From Burkholderiales bacterium (GTDB taxonomy: Bacteria; Pseudomonadota; Gammaproteobacteria; Burkholderiales; Burkholderiaceae_C), in contig JAGWTU010000046.1 of the NCBI GenBank assembly GCA_028868825.1, forward strand, positions 1 to 43,547: DNA of 43,547 bases. Reading direction: 5' to 3'. The position numbers and the translations under genes are program-made. This document shows, one piece after another, positions 6,874 to 13,582 of the stretch (the first letter of the stretch is position 1; each line of letters opens with the position of its first letter). The notes under the pieces are model-generated. The model was not told the origin of the DNA, ran no database searches, and saw only the letters and a list, made by a program, of their open reading frames with translations.

Positions 6874-8356
6874 GCGGGCCGCCGGCTTGCGGCGACGCGG
6901 CGGCCGCCTGGCGCCGCGTCGGGCGGCCGCCCAGCAGCCCTTCCTCGTTGGTCAGCGCCTGGCCGATGTGCAGGCCCGCGTCGTCGATGCTGAACAGCCG
7001 CAGTTCATCGGCGTGCGCGCTGGCGCGCACCTTGACGACGGCGAGCACGCGCTGCAGGCGGCCGTCGAGTTCGACATAGCGCTGCACGATGATCGCGTCG
7101 GTCATGAAGGCCGTGCCGTAGGGGCTGAAGCGCAGGTCGCTGTAGCGGTCCTCGAGCTCGGAGGTCATCAGCACCGTGACGCCGGTGGCGGCCAGCGCGG
7201 ACACGAGCCGGGCCATCGATTCGCGGAACTCGTCCCTGAACGTGGGTGCCAGCGCCAGTTCGAACCCCGACAACGAATCGATGACGACGCGGCTCGCGCC
7301 CAGGCGCGCGATCTCGCCCAGCAGCAGCATCGCGATCTCGTCTACCGAGAGGTCGCGCGCGCGCGTGTCGACGACGCCGATGCGGCCGCTCTCGATCAGC
7401 GCCGCCACGGCCGGGCCGCGCGACTTGTTGGGGCGCTGCTCGAAGGCCGCGATGACGCCGGTCTCGCCGTTGCGCGCGCCCTCGGCCAGGAAGGCGCCGG
7501 CGAGGATGCTCTTGCCCGAGCCCGAGGGCCCCGCCACCAGCAGCGAGTAGCCGCGCGGCAGGCCGCCGCCGAGCATCGCATCCAGCCCCGCCACGCCCAC
7601 GCTGAGCCGGCTCGCCGGTGCCAGCGCCGCCGGCCCCCGGGCGCGATCGTCGCAGGGCGGCGGCGCGAAGACCTGCAGCCCGGCCGTGCCGATGCGGAAG
7701 GTATGCAGCCCCGGGACCGTCGGCTGCCCGCGCATCTTCATGACCTCCAACTTGCGCACCATCGAGTTGCCCTGCAGGGTCTGACGCAACCAGATCAGGC
7801 CGTCGGCGACGGTGAAGACGGGGTTCGGGTCGGTCTCGGAGAAGTACTCGCCGATGAGGAAGGTGGTGGCCTGCCAGCCCGTCATCGACACACCCAGGTC
7901 CTGGATGAACTTCTGCAGCCCGAGTGCCGAATCCGTCGTTCCGTGGCTGGCGAGCACGACGGAGCGGAACGAGTCGATGAAGACCAGACCCGGCCCGCGG
8001 GCCTGCACTTCGGCGACGATGCGCGCCATCAGGCGGACGAGGTCGCCGGTCGCGGCCTCCTCGGACAGATTGATGAAGCGGATCGCCCGGTTCACCTTGT
8101 CGAGGTCGAAGAAGTCGAACAGTTGCTGGTAGCGCAGCATCTTGATCGGCGGCTCGCCCAGCACGGTGAAATAGAGCGCCGGGCGCTCGGGCGTGGCGAG
8201 CGCGAACATGATCTGGTGCGCCAGCGTCGTCTTGCCGCAGCCCGGCTGGCCGGCGATGAGGTTGAACGAGAACTCGGGCAGGCCGCCTCCGAGCACCTCG
8301 TCCAGCCCGGGCACGCCGGTCTTCAGGCGCTGGATGCGAGTCTGGCCTATCGTCAT
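6866..8356 (-). CDS. KaiC-like double RecA-domain ATPase
   Basis: A 496-residue protein with two tandem KaiC/RecA domains. Walker A sequences are GQPGCGKTT (36-44) and GPSGSGKS (276-283). Walker B-like strands are GLVFIDSF (about 123-130) and a matching SRVVIDSLSG in the second domain. In the cyanobacterial clock protein the catalytic position carries a Glu pair; here only single Glu residues appear (VLGEPP, AAFEQRP). No kaiA or kaiB is visible, so it is more likely a signalling ATPase than a clock. It overlaps both neighbours (ATGA upstream, 8 bp downstream), which suggests translational coupling with the cyclase. Confidence 0.87.
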   Translation of the reverse strand: MTIGQTRIQRLKTGVPGLDEVLGGGLPEFSFNLIAGQPGCGKTTLAHQIMFALATPERPALYFTVLGEPPIKMLRYQQLFDFFDLDKVNRAIRFINLSEEAATGDLVRLMARIVAEVQARGPGLVFIDSFRSVVLASHGTTDSALGLQKFIQDLGVSMTGWQATTFLIGEYFSETDPNPVFTVADGLIWLRQTLQGNSMVRKLEVMKMRGQPTVPGLHTFRIGTAGLQVFAPPPCDDRARGPAALAPASRLSVGVAGLDAMLGGGLPRGYSLLVAGPSGSGKSILAGAFLAEGARNGETGVIAAFEQRPNKSRGPAVAALIESGRIGVVDTRARDLSVDEIAMLLLGEIARLGASRVVIDSLSGFELALAPTFRDEFRESMARLVSALAATGVTVLMTSELEDRYSDLRFSPYGTAFMTDAIIVQRYVELDGRLQRVLAVVKVRASAHADELRLFSIDDAGLHIGQALTNEEGLLGGRPTRRQAAAASPQAGGPRD

Positions 8357-8784
8357 GGTGAGTTGTCCTGCAAGGTGGAATCGCTGGGAGCGGGGGCGAG
8401 CGCGAAGCCGATCAGCCGCCCGGTCAGGGCGCTGCCGAGCAACTCGTTGAGCAGACCGACGAAGGTCGGCAGCAGATCCGCGGGCATGCCCTCGGCGCGA
8501 TCGGATGCGCGCGCACGCGCCGCGGCCCAGAGCGCACCGAGTTCATCCGATGCGGCGTTTGCGGCGCCCTCGGCGGGCGCGAGGCAGGCCTGGGCCCCGC
8601 GCAGGAAGAGGCTGCGCCTGAACAGCGCCGCGACGCCCACGTTGCCGATGACCGGTGTCAGTGCGGCACCGATGTCGCGCCACTGATGCAGCTGCGCCGC
8701 GGCATCGGCATGGACGCTCGCCGCGACGACGGGTGCGGGGCCCGGGCGCGAAGACCGGGATTGGATGGGGATGGGATCGGCCAT
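8353..8784 (-). CDS. Small partner protein of the KaiC-like operon, unknown function
   Basis: A 143-residue mostly helical protein. A conserved-looking segment, QWRDIGAALTPVIGNVGVAALFRRSL, occupies about residues 34-59; a Leu-rich helix (about 105-128) follows. I recall similar small proteins beside KaiC-like ATPases in other betaproteobacteria, but no function is assigned. It begins the operon and overlaps the ATPase gene by 4 bp (ATGA). An exact operator copy sits 68 bp before its start, so the whole operon probably belongs to the Crp/Fnr-type regulon. Confidence 0.65.
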   Translation of the reverse strand: MADPIPIQSRSSRPGPAPVVAASVHADAAAQLHQWRDIGAALTPVIGNVGVAALFRRSLFLRGAQACLAPAEGAANAASDELGALWAAARARASDRAEGMPADLLPTFVGLLNELLGSALTGRLIGFALAPAPSDSTLQDNSP

Positions 8785-8788
8785 GAAT

Positions 8789-9334
8789 TCAGGCGCGCTG
8801 GCCGGTGCGGGTCACGGTTGGCGAGCATGGGCCGGCCACCGGCGCGGGTCCGTGCGCCAGCGCACCGACCGGCGGGTCCGCATGTGCGTTCGGGCTCGGG
8901 GTCGGCCTTGGGCACCAGCGATCCAGACACGCGCCCATCGACCGGGCGCTGCAGGGCTTGAGCAGCACCGATGCGAATCCGACCCGCTTCAGGTGCCGCG
9001 CTTCGGCGCTCAGGTCGACCGCGGAATAGGCCACGATGGGCGCACTGCGCCGGGACGGGTGCTCGCGCTCGAACTGGCGGATCCTCGCCGTGGCGGCGAC
9101 GCCGTCGATGACGGGTCGCATGACATCCATGAACACGATGTCGAATTCCCGGCTTTGCGCCAGGCGCACCGCCTGTGCGCCGTCGCAGGCCAGCGTGGGC
9201 AGGATGCCCCATTGCCCGAGTACCGCGGTCGTGAACATCCGCTCGTCGGTGCCGGCCTCCGCGAGCAGCACGCGCAGCCCCGCCCGGCGGTGCTGCCGGG
9301 CGACGAGATCATGCAGGCGCGCGGCGAATATCAA
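8789..9334 (-). CDS. Response-regulator receiver domain protein, possibly a remnant
   Basis: The translation contains one receiver domain: an LRVLLAEAG strand, the phospho-acceptor Asp in FMDVMRPVIDG, a Ser/Thr-like position in VAYSAVD and the Lys in LLKPCS. One of the two usual acidic residues after the first strand is missing (AEAGTDE instead of DDD-like). The open frame starts at a TTG without a ribosome site, so the start is uncertain. After the domain comes a low-complexity tail that runs through the operator at 8852-8865 up to 4 bp before the next gene. This suggests a frameshifted end or a detached piece of a hybrid kinase. Confidence 0.5.
   Translation of the reverse strand: MIFAARLHDLVARQHRRAGLRVLLAEAGTDERMFTTAVLGQWGILPTLACDGAQAVRLAQSREFDIVFMDVMRPVIDGVAATARIRQFEREHPSRRSAPIVAYSAVDLSAEARHLKRVGFASVLLKPCSARSMGACLDRWCPRPTPSPNAHADPPVGALAHGPAPVAGPCSPTVTRTGQRA
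8852..8865. promoter_or_regulatory. Crp/Fnr-type operator, exact copy 8 (KaiC-like operon)
   Basis: GTGCGCCAGCGCAC, 68 bp upstream of the start at 8784. It overlaps the low-complexity 3' tail of the receiver-protein reading frame, which argues that this tail is not conserved coding sequence. Confidence 0.5.
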
Positions 9335-9391
9335 GGGGTGCGGGGGCCGTTCGATGCCGGGGCAGGCGAAGGGCCGCTGCGCTCGCCGGCC

Positions 9392-9574
9392 TCACTTGCC
9401 GACGAGGTCCTTCTTCAGTTCCTTGAGATCGCCGACGACCTTCTGCGTCTTGCCTTCGACCTGCTTGTGCAGTCCCTTGGCCTGCTGGTCGGGGCTGTCG
9501 ATCAGCTTGCCGGCCTGTTCCTGGATGTTCCCGATGGCGTCCTTGACGGTGCCCTTGACTTGATCCTTGTTCAT
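9392..9574 (-). CDS. CsbD family stress protein
   Basis: A 60-residue hydrophilic helical protein starting MNKDQVKGTVKDAIGNIQEQ, the standard CsbD opening, followed by AGKLIDSPDQQAKG and QKVVGDLKELKKDL. CsbD proteins are abundant general-stress proteins of unknown mechanism. The start at 9574 has AGAGGTT nearby (complementary strand); the longer frame starting at 9763 has no family similarity. A degenerate operator lies 98 bp upstream. It fits well with the other stress genes here. Confidence 0.88.
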   Translation of the reverse strand: MNKDQVKGTVKDAIGNIQEQAGKLIDSPDQQAKGLHKQVEGKTQKVVGDLKELKKDLVGK

Positions 9575-9671
9575 GGTGAACCTCTGTGGTGTGGTGGATG
9601 AGCAGGGCCACGTTAAGGCGGCAGCGGGCTGCCGTCGGTGCGCCATCGAACGCAGCGCGCCTGCGCCGGGC

Positions 9672-9685
9672 CCAACGCTGGCGCA
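9672..9685. promoter_or_regulatory. Weak operator-like site upstream of csbD-like gene
   Basis: The core CGCTGGCGCA of the palindrome is present but the outer bases differ (four mismatches in 14). It lies 98 bp before the CsbD start and 103 bp before the MAPEG start on the other strand. Low-confidence member of the set. Confidence 0.2.
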
Positions 9686-9787
9686 AGGCGGGGTCCAGGC
9701 CGTAGAGTTGGCGGCGTCCGACCCGGCCTGGCAAGCGCGCCGCCGTTGTCGCCGGTCTTCCAACGTCCAGCTCAGGAGCCCTTCGCG

Positions 9788-10195
9788 ATGTCACCCACCC
9801 TACTGGCCCTGCTCGGCTTCCTGTCGTGGACCTTGTGCCTGCTCGTGCTGATGGAGGCGATGCGCGCCAAGCTGGTGCTGACCCGGCAAGTGCCCGCCAA
9901 CGGCTTCGCGCCGGACAACGCCGGCCTCTCGCCCTTCATGCAGCGGCTGGCCCGCGCGCACGCGAACTGCCTGGAGGGCCTGGTGCTGTTCGGCGGTTTC
10001 ATGGTCCTGGCCGTCATCGCCGGCAAGGCGCAGGTCACCGACTCCCTGGCGATGGTCCTGCTCGGCGCCCGCTTCGTGCAATCGCTGATCCATCTGGCGT
10101 CGACCTCGCCGATGGCCGTCAGCGCGAGGTTCACCGCCTTCGCCGTCCAGATGGGCATCGCCATCCACTGGACCATCGGGCTGCACGGGGCCTGA
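9788..10195 (+). CDS. MAPEG family membrane protein
   Basis: A 135-residue protein with four predicted membrane helices (about residues 5-25, 58-80, 83-103 and 113-132). The MAPEG-type segment RLARAHANCLEGLVLFGG lies between helices one and two. The family includes glutathione-dependent membrane enzymes; bacterial members of this kind are uncharacterised, so the activity is unknown. GGAG lies 11 nt before the ATG. It ends 6 bp before the YdeI-like gene and is probably co-transcribed with it. Confidence 0.82.
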   Translation: MSPTLLALLGFLSWTLCLLVLMEAMRAKLVLTRQVPANGFAPDNAGLSPFMQRLARAHANCLEGLVLFGGFMVLAVIAGKAQVTDSLAMVLLGARFVQSLIHLASTSPMAVSARFTAFAVQMGIAIHWTIGLHGA

Positions 10196-10201
10196 GCCCG
10201 C

Positions 10202-10801
10202 ATGGCTGCCGTGCAGGTCGACCCGAATCGGGTGCACGAGTTCGCCGACGCCGCGAGCTTCGAGCACTGGCTGTCGCGACACCACGCAGCGCAGCCGGAG
10301 GTCTGGATCAAGCTCCACAAGGTCGGCTCGGGCCTGCCGACGATCACGGCCAAGGAGGCCATCGACGTCGCCCTGTGCTGGGGCTGGATCGATGCCATCC
10401 GCAAGAGTCTGGACGAGCGCAGCTTCCTGCAGCGCTACACGCCGCGCGGCAAGCGCAGCATCTGGAGCCAGGTGAACGTCGCCAACGTGGCGCGGCTCAT
10501 CGAGGCCGGCCGCATGACGCCGCACGGCCTGGCCCATGTCGAAGCGGCCCAGGCCGACGGGCGCTGGGCGCGCGCCTATGCGGTGGGCCGCGCCTTCGCG
10601 ATCCCCGCTGACCTGCAGGCCGCCATCGACGCCGAACCCGAGGCGCGCGCGATGCTCGGGCGGCTCAGCGAGCAGAACCGATTCGCGCTGGCCTTCCGTG
10701 TGCACCAGATGAAGACCGAAGCGGGGCGCCGGCGCAAGATCGAGCAGTTCGTCGCGATGCTCAAGCGCGGCGAGACGATCCATCCGCAGCGATCGAAATA
10801 G
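10202..10801 (+). CDS. YdeI/OmpD-associated family protein
   Basis: A 199-residue cytoplasmic protein. The N-terminal part has SFEHWLSRHHAAQPEVWIK, then EAIDVALCWGWIDAIRKSLD and QRYTPRGKRSIWSQVN, which mark the YdeI/OmpD-associated family. The C-terminal helical region ends RRRKIEQFVAMLKRGE, the usual tail. The biochemical function is not known; some members have been linked to peptide or bacteriocin tolerance. It follows the MAPEG gene by 6 bp. Confidence 0.8.
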   Translation: MAAVQVDPNRVHEFADAASFEHWLSRHHAAQPEVWIKLHKVGSGLPTITAKEAIDVALCWGWIDAIRKSLDERSFLQRYTPRGKRSIWSQVNVANVARLIEAGRMTPHGLAHVEAAQADGRWARAYAVGRAFAIPADLQAAIDAEPEARAMLGRLSEQNRFALAFRVHQMKTEAGRRRKIEQFVAMLKRGETIHPQRSK

Positions 10802-10817
10802 CATGTGATATAGCAAG

Positions 10818-10838
10818 CGAACGATCGTTCGGTATACT
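10818..10838 (+). promoter_or_regulatory. TetR-type operator overlapping the tetR promoter
   Basis: CGAACGATCGTTCG (10818-10831) is a perfect 14-bp palindrome. TATACT (10833-10838), a good -10 hexamer, follows at once, so the palindrome fills most of the -35/-10 spacer. The arrangement is that of an autoregulated TetR gene: the repressor would block its own promoter and the mutase operon behind it. Confidence 0.65.
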
Positions 10839-10881
10839 GGTCGCCTCTCGACGCACCGCGGGCCGCCCGCGCGCCCACCCG

Positions 10882-11466
10882 ATGGCCACCCGTCTGGTTC
10901 ATGCCGACAGCCGCCTGCCCCGCCTGCTCGACGAGGCGGCGCGGCTCTTCCGCAGCCAGGGCTTCGGCGGCTCGTCGATGCGCGACATCGCGCGCGCCGT
11001 CGAGATGTCGCCGGGCTCGCTGTACTGCCATTTCGCGACCAAGGAGGAGCTGCTGGCCGCCGTCTACCTGAAGGGCGTCGACGCCATCTCGGCCGAGGTC
11101 GAGGCCGCGGTGGCCGGTCGCAGCGATCCCTGGGAGCGGCTGGAGCGCGCCTGCATCGCGCATCTCGAGGCGATCCTGCGCGACAACGACTACGCCCAGG
11201 TGGTGGTGCGCGTGCGGCCGAGCGACGCGCCGGTCGTCTGCGAGCGGCTGATCGCGCTGCGCAACCGCTACGAGGCGCTGTTCGTCGCCCTCATCGCGGC
11301 GCTGCCGCTGCCCACCGGCAGCGATAGACATGCGCTGCGGCTGCTGCTGATCGGCGCGCTCAACGGCGCCCAGACCTGGTACCGCCCCGATGGCCGGCTC
11401 GGGCCGCGCGCCATCGCCCGCCGCTTCGTCGGCTTGATCCGCAGCGGCCAGGAGGCCCTCGCATGA
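10882..11466 (+). CDS. TetR family regulator of the acyl-CoA mutase operon
   Basis: A 194-residue protein. The TetR DNA-binding domain is at 10-58, with RLFRSQGFGGSSMRDIARAV and MSPGSLYCHFATKEELLAAVY. The helical ligand domain has no recognisable pocket. Its stop overlaps the next start (ATGA at 11463), so it is translationally coupled with the B12-binding subunit. It probably senses an acyl-CoA or the free acid that the mutase uses; this is inference from position. The operator at 10818 would also control the operon. Confidence 0.85.
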   Translation: MATRLVHADSRLPRLLDEAARLFRSQGFGGSSMRDIARAVEMSPGSLYCHFATKEELLAAVYLKGVDAISAEVEAAVAGRSDPWERLERACIAHLEAILRDNDYAQVVVRVRPSDAPVVCERLIALRNRYEALFVALIAALPLPTGSDRHALRLLLIGALNGAQTWYRPDGRLGPRAIARRFVGLIRSGQEALA

Positions 11467-11882
11467 ACGCCATCGTCCCCAAGGTGCTGGTCACGAAGAT
11501 CGGCTTCGACGGCCATGACCGCGGCAGCCGCGTCGTCGCCGCGGCGCTGCGCGATGCCGGCATGGAGGTCATCTACACGCCGCCCTGGCAGGAGATCGCC
11601 GCCGTCGTCAAGTTGAGCCTGGAGGAGGATGTCGACGTCATCGGCATCTCGTCGCTGGCCACCGACCACCTCATCGTGCCCAAGCTGATGACGGCGCTGC
11701 GCGAGGCCGGGCTCGCCGACGTCGCGGTGATCGTCGGCGGCATCGTCCCCGACGAGGACGAGCGGATGCTGCTCGAATGCGGCGTCACCCGCGTCTTCCA
11801 TCCCGGCAGTTCGATGGACGAAGTGGCGCGCTGCGTGCGCGAGATCACCGCCGCCGTGCGCGCGCGCCGCGCCGCGGTCTGA
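11463..11882 (+). CDS. B12-binding small subunit of an acyl-CoA mutase
   Basis: A 139-residue cobalamin-binding domain. FDGHDRGSRVV (about residues 13-23) holds the DxHxxG motif whose His ligates cobalt. GISSLATDHL (about 61-70) and VIVGGIVPDED (about 89-99) complete the base-off/His-on site. In methylmalonyl-CoA mutase this domain is fused to the catalytic barrel; as a separate small subunit it matches isobutyryl-CoA and 2-hydroxyisobutyryl-CoA mutases. It is encoded ahead of the large subunit, with the start overlapping tetR. Confidence 0.9.
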   Translation: MNAIVPKVLVTKIGFDGHDRGSRVVAAALRDAGMEVIYTPPWQEIAAVVKLSLEEDVDVIGISSLATDHLIVPKLMTALREAGLADVAVIVGGIVPDEDERMLLECGVTRVFHPGSSMDEVARCVREITAAVRARRAAV

Positions 11883-11899
11883 AGCAGGGGAGCCATGCG

Positions 11900-13582
11900 A
11901 TGAACGACACCACCGACGCCACAATCGCGCAACGGCTCGCCGCCGCCGAGGCCCATGCCGCGTGGCAGCGCGAATACGCGCAGACCATCGGCGAGGATCC
12001 GGCCGTGCACAACCGCTCGGGCATCGAAATCCGGCCGCTGTACACGGCACTGGACCGCGGCGGCGACGACGAGCCGCTCGGCTTGCCCGGCCAGCCGCCC
12101 TACACCCGCGGCATCTACGCGACGATGCATCGCGGCCGCACCTGGACGCAGCGCCAGCTCGTCGGACTGGGCACGCCCGAGGAATACAACGAACGGCTGC
12201 AGCTCATCCTCGCGCAGGGGGCCGGCGCGATCTCGCTGCTGCCCTGCAATTCGGTGTTCCGCGGCTACGACATGGACGAGTCGCATATCGAGCTGCTGGG
12301 CACCTGCGGCACCGTCGTCAACACGGTCGAGCACATGGACGCGGCGCTGCGCGGCGTCGACCTCGCGCGCATCTCCTGCGCGATGAACGACCCCACGCCG
12401 TTCACGCTGCTGGCCTTCACGCTGGCGACCGCGCACCGCCGCGGTGTCGACTGGCGCGCCGTCAGCGGCACCTCGAACCAGAGCGACTACCTCAGCCATT
12501 ACGTCGCCAACCACATGTTCTACCGCCTGGCGCTGCCGGGCGCACGGCGCCTGCTCGTCGACCATATCGAGTTCTGCGGCCGCCATGTGCCGCGCTGGAA
12601 CCCGATGTCGGTCGTCGGCCAGCACACGCAGCAGGCCGGCGCGACGCCGGCCGAAGCGGTGGCGTTCACGCTGTGCACGGCGCTGCAGAACGCGCGCGAC
12701 TGCATCGCGCGCGGCCTCGATCCCGACGCCTTCCTGCCGCGTTTCACGTTCTTCTTCGACGTCTCGATCAGCCTGTTCGAGGAGGTCGCGAAGTTCCGCG
12801 CCGCGCGTCGGCTGTGGGCGCGGCTGACGCGCGAACAGCTCGGCGCGAAGGACCCGCGCTCGTGGCGCTTCAAGTTCCACGCCCAGACCTCGGGCGTCGA
12901 CCTGACGCGCCAGCAGCCGCTGAACAACATCGCCCGCGTCACCGTGCAGGCGATCGCCGGCATCCTCGGCGGCCTGCAGTCGCTGCACACCGACGCCTAC
13001 GACGAGGCGCTGTCCTGCCCCAGCGAATTCGGCGCCCGCATCGCGGTGGCGACGCAGAACATCCTGCGCGAGGAGGCGCGACTGACCGACGTCATCGACC
13101 CGCTCGGCGGCAGCTATTACGTCGAGACGCTGACCGACCAGATGGAAGCCGAGATCGAGCGCGTGATGGCGATCGTCGAGGACGCCGGCGGCATGTATGC
13201 GGCGGTGAATGCCGGGCTCGTGCAACGGATGATCGGCGAATCGGCGCTGCAGACGCAGGCGCGCATCGATCGCGGCGTGCAGACGGTGGTCGGCGTCAAC
13301 GCCTACCAGGTCGACGAGGACGCGAGCGCGCGGCCGACCAATCCGCGGCCCGATCGCGCCTCGATGCAGGCCCATATCGACGGCTTCGTGGCCTGGAAGG
13401 CGGCGCGCTCGCAGGAGGCGGTCGGGCGCGCGCTCGACGAACTGGCGCGCGCGGCGAACACCGCCGGCGAGAACGTCTTCGCACGCGTCGTCGAGGCCGC
13501 CGAGGCCGGCTGCACGCATGGCGAGATCTGCCACCGGCTGCGGCGCGAGATGGGGTTCGGCGCAGTCCAGGCCTTCATATGA
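11900..13582 (+). CDS. Acyl-CoA mutase large subunit, non-methylmalonyl type (pivalyl-CoA mutase-like?)
   Basis: A 560-residue B12-dependent mutase barrel. GGGGAG precedes the ATG at 11900. Against methylmalonyl-CoA mutase from memory, the CoA-binding residues Tyr75, Met78, Arg82, Thr85 and Arg87 are kept (GIYATMHRGRTWTQRQL, residues 71-87). The substrate-specific Tyr89 is Leu87 and Arg207 is Ala203. His244 is kept as His242, but its neighbour Tyr243 is Gln241. The Phe-Asp after the second strand is Pro-Cys (115-116). The Asp typical of 2-hydroxyisobutyryl-CoA mutase is absent. The Leu/Ala pair agrees with what I recall for pivalyl-CoA/isovaleryl-CoA mutases. It probably rearranges a branched acyl-CoA with no free carboxylate. 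Confidence 0.85.
   Translation: MNDTTDATIAQRLAAAEAHAAWQREYAQTIGEDPAVHNRSGIEIRPLYTALDRGGDDEPLGLPGQPPYTRGIYATMHRGRTWTQRQLVGLGTPEEYNERLQLILAQGAGAISLLPCNSVFRGYDMDESHIELLGTCGTVVNTVEHMDAALRGVDLARISCAMNDPTPFTLLAFTLATAHRRGVDWRAVSGTSNQSDYLSHYVANHMFYRLALPGARRLLVDHIEFCGRHVPRWNPMSVVGQHTQQAGATPAEAVAFTLCTALQNARDCIARGLDPDAFLPRFTFFFDVSISLFEEVAKFRAARRLWARLTREQLGAKDPRSWRFKFHAQTSGVDLTRQQPLNNIARVTVQAIAGILGGLQSLHTDAYDEALSCPSEFGARIAVATQNILREEARLTDVIDPLGGSYYVETLTDQMEAEIERVMAIVEDAGGMYAAVNAGLVQRMIGESALQTQARIDRGVQTVVGVNAYQVDEDASARPTNPRPDRASMQAHIDGFVAWKAARSQEAVGRALDELARAANTAGENVFARVVEAAEAGCTHGEICHRLRREMGFGAVQAFI

Noticed and set aside
7013..7030. GTGCGCG-CTGG-CGCGCAC palindrome, similar to the Crp/Fnr-type operator
   Set aside because: It lies inside the kaiC-like coding region and its GTGCG half-sites are 8 bp apart rather than 4.
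6866..8356. A circadian clock system
   Set aside because: Only a KaiC-like double ATPase is present; no kaiA or kaiB is visible and the catalytic Glu pairs are incomplete.
6326..8686. A 786-codon plus-strand open frame opposite the KaiC-like and cyclase genes
   Set aside because: Low-complexity composition and no recognisable motif; the minus-strand genes have intact Walker and GGDEF motifs.
11962..13578. Possible coding extension upstream of the MeaB fusion, in another frame over the mutase gene
   Set aside because: The stretch is an Arg/Ala-rich shadow of the mutase. The ATG at 13579 overlapping the mutase stop is the natural start.
11900..13582. Assignment as methylmalonyl-CoA or 2-hydroxyisobutyryl-CoA mutase
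   Set aside because: Tyr89 and Arg207 of the first are Leu and Ala here, and the Asp and Ile/Gln pair typical of the second are absent.
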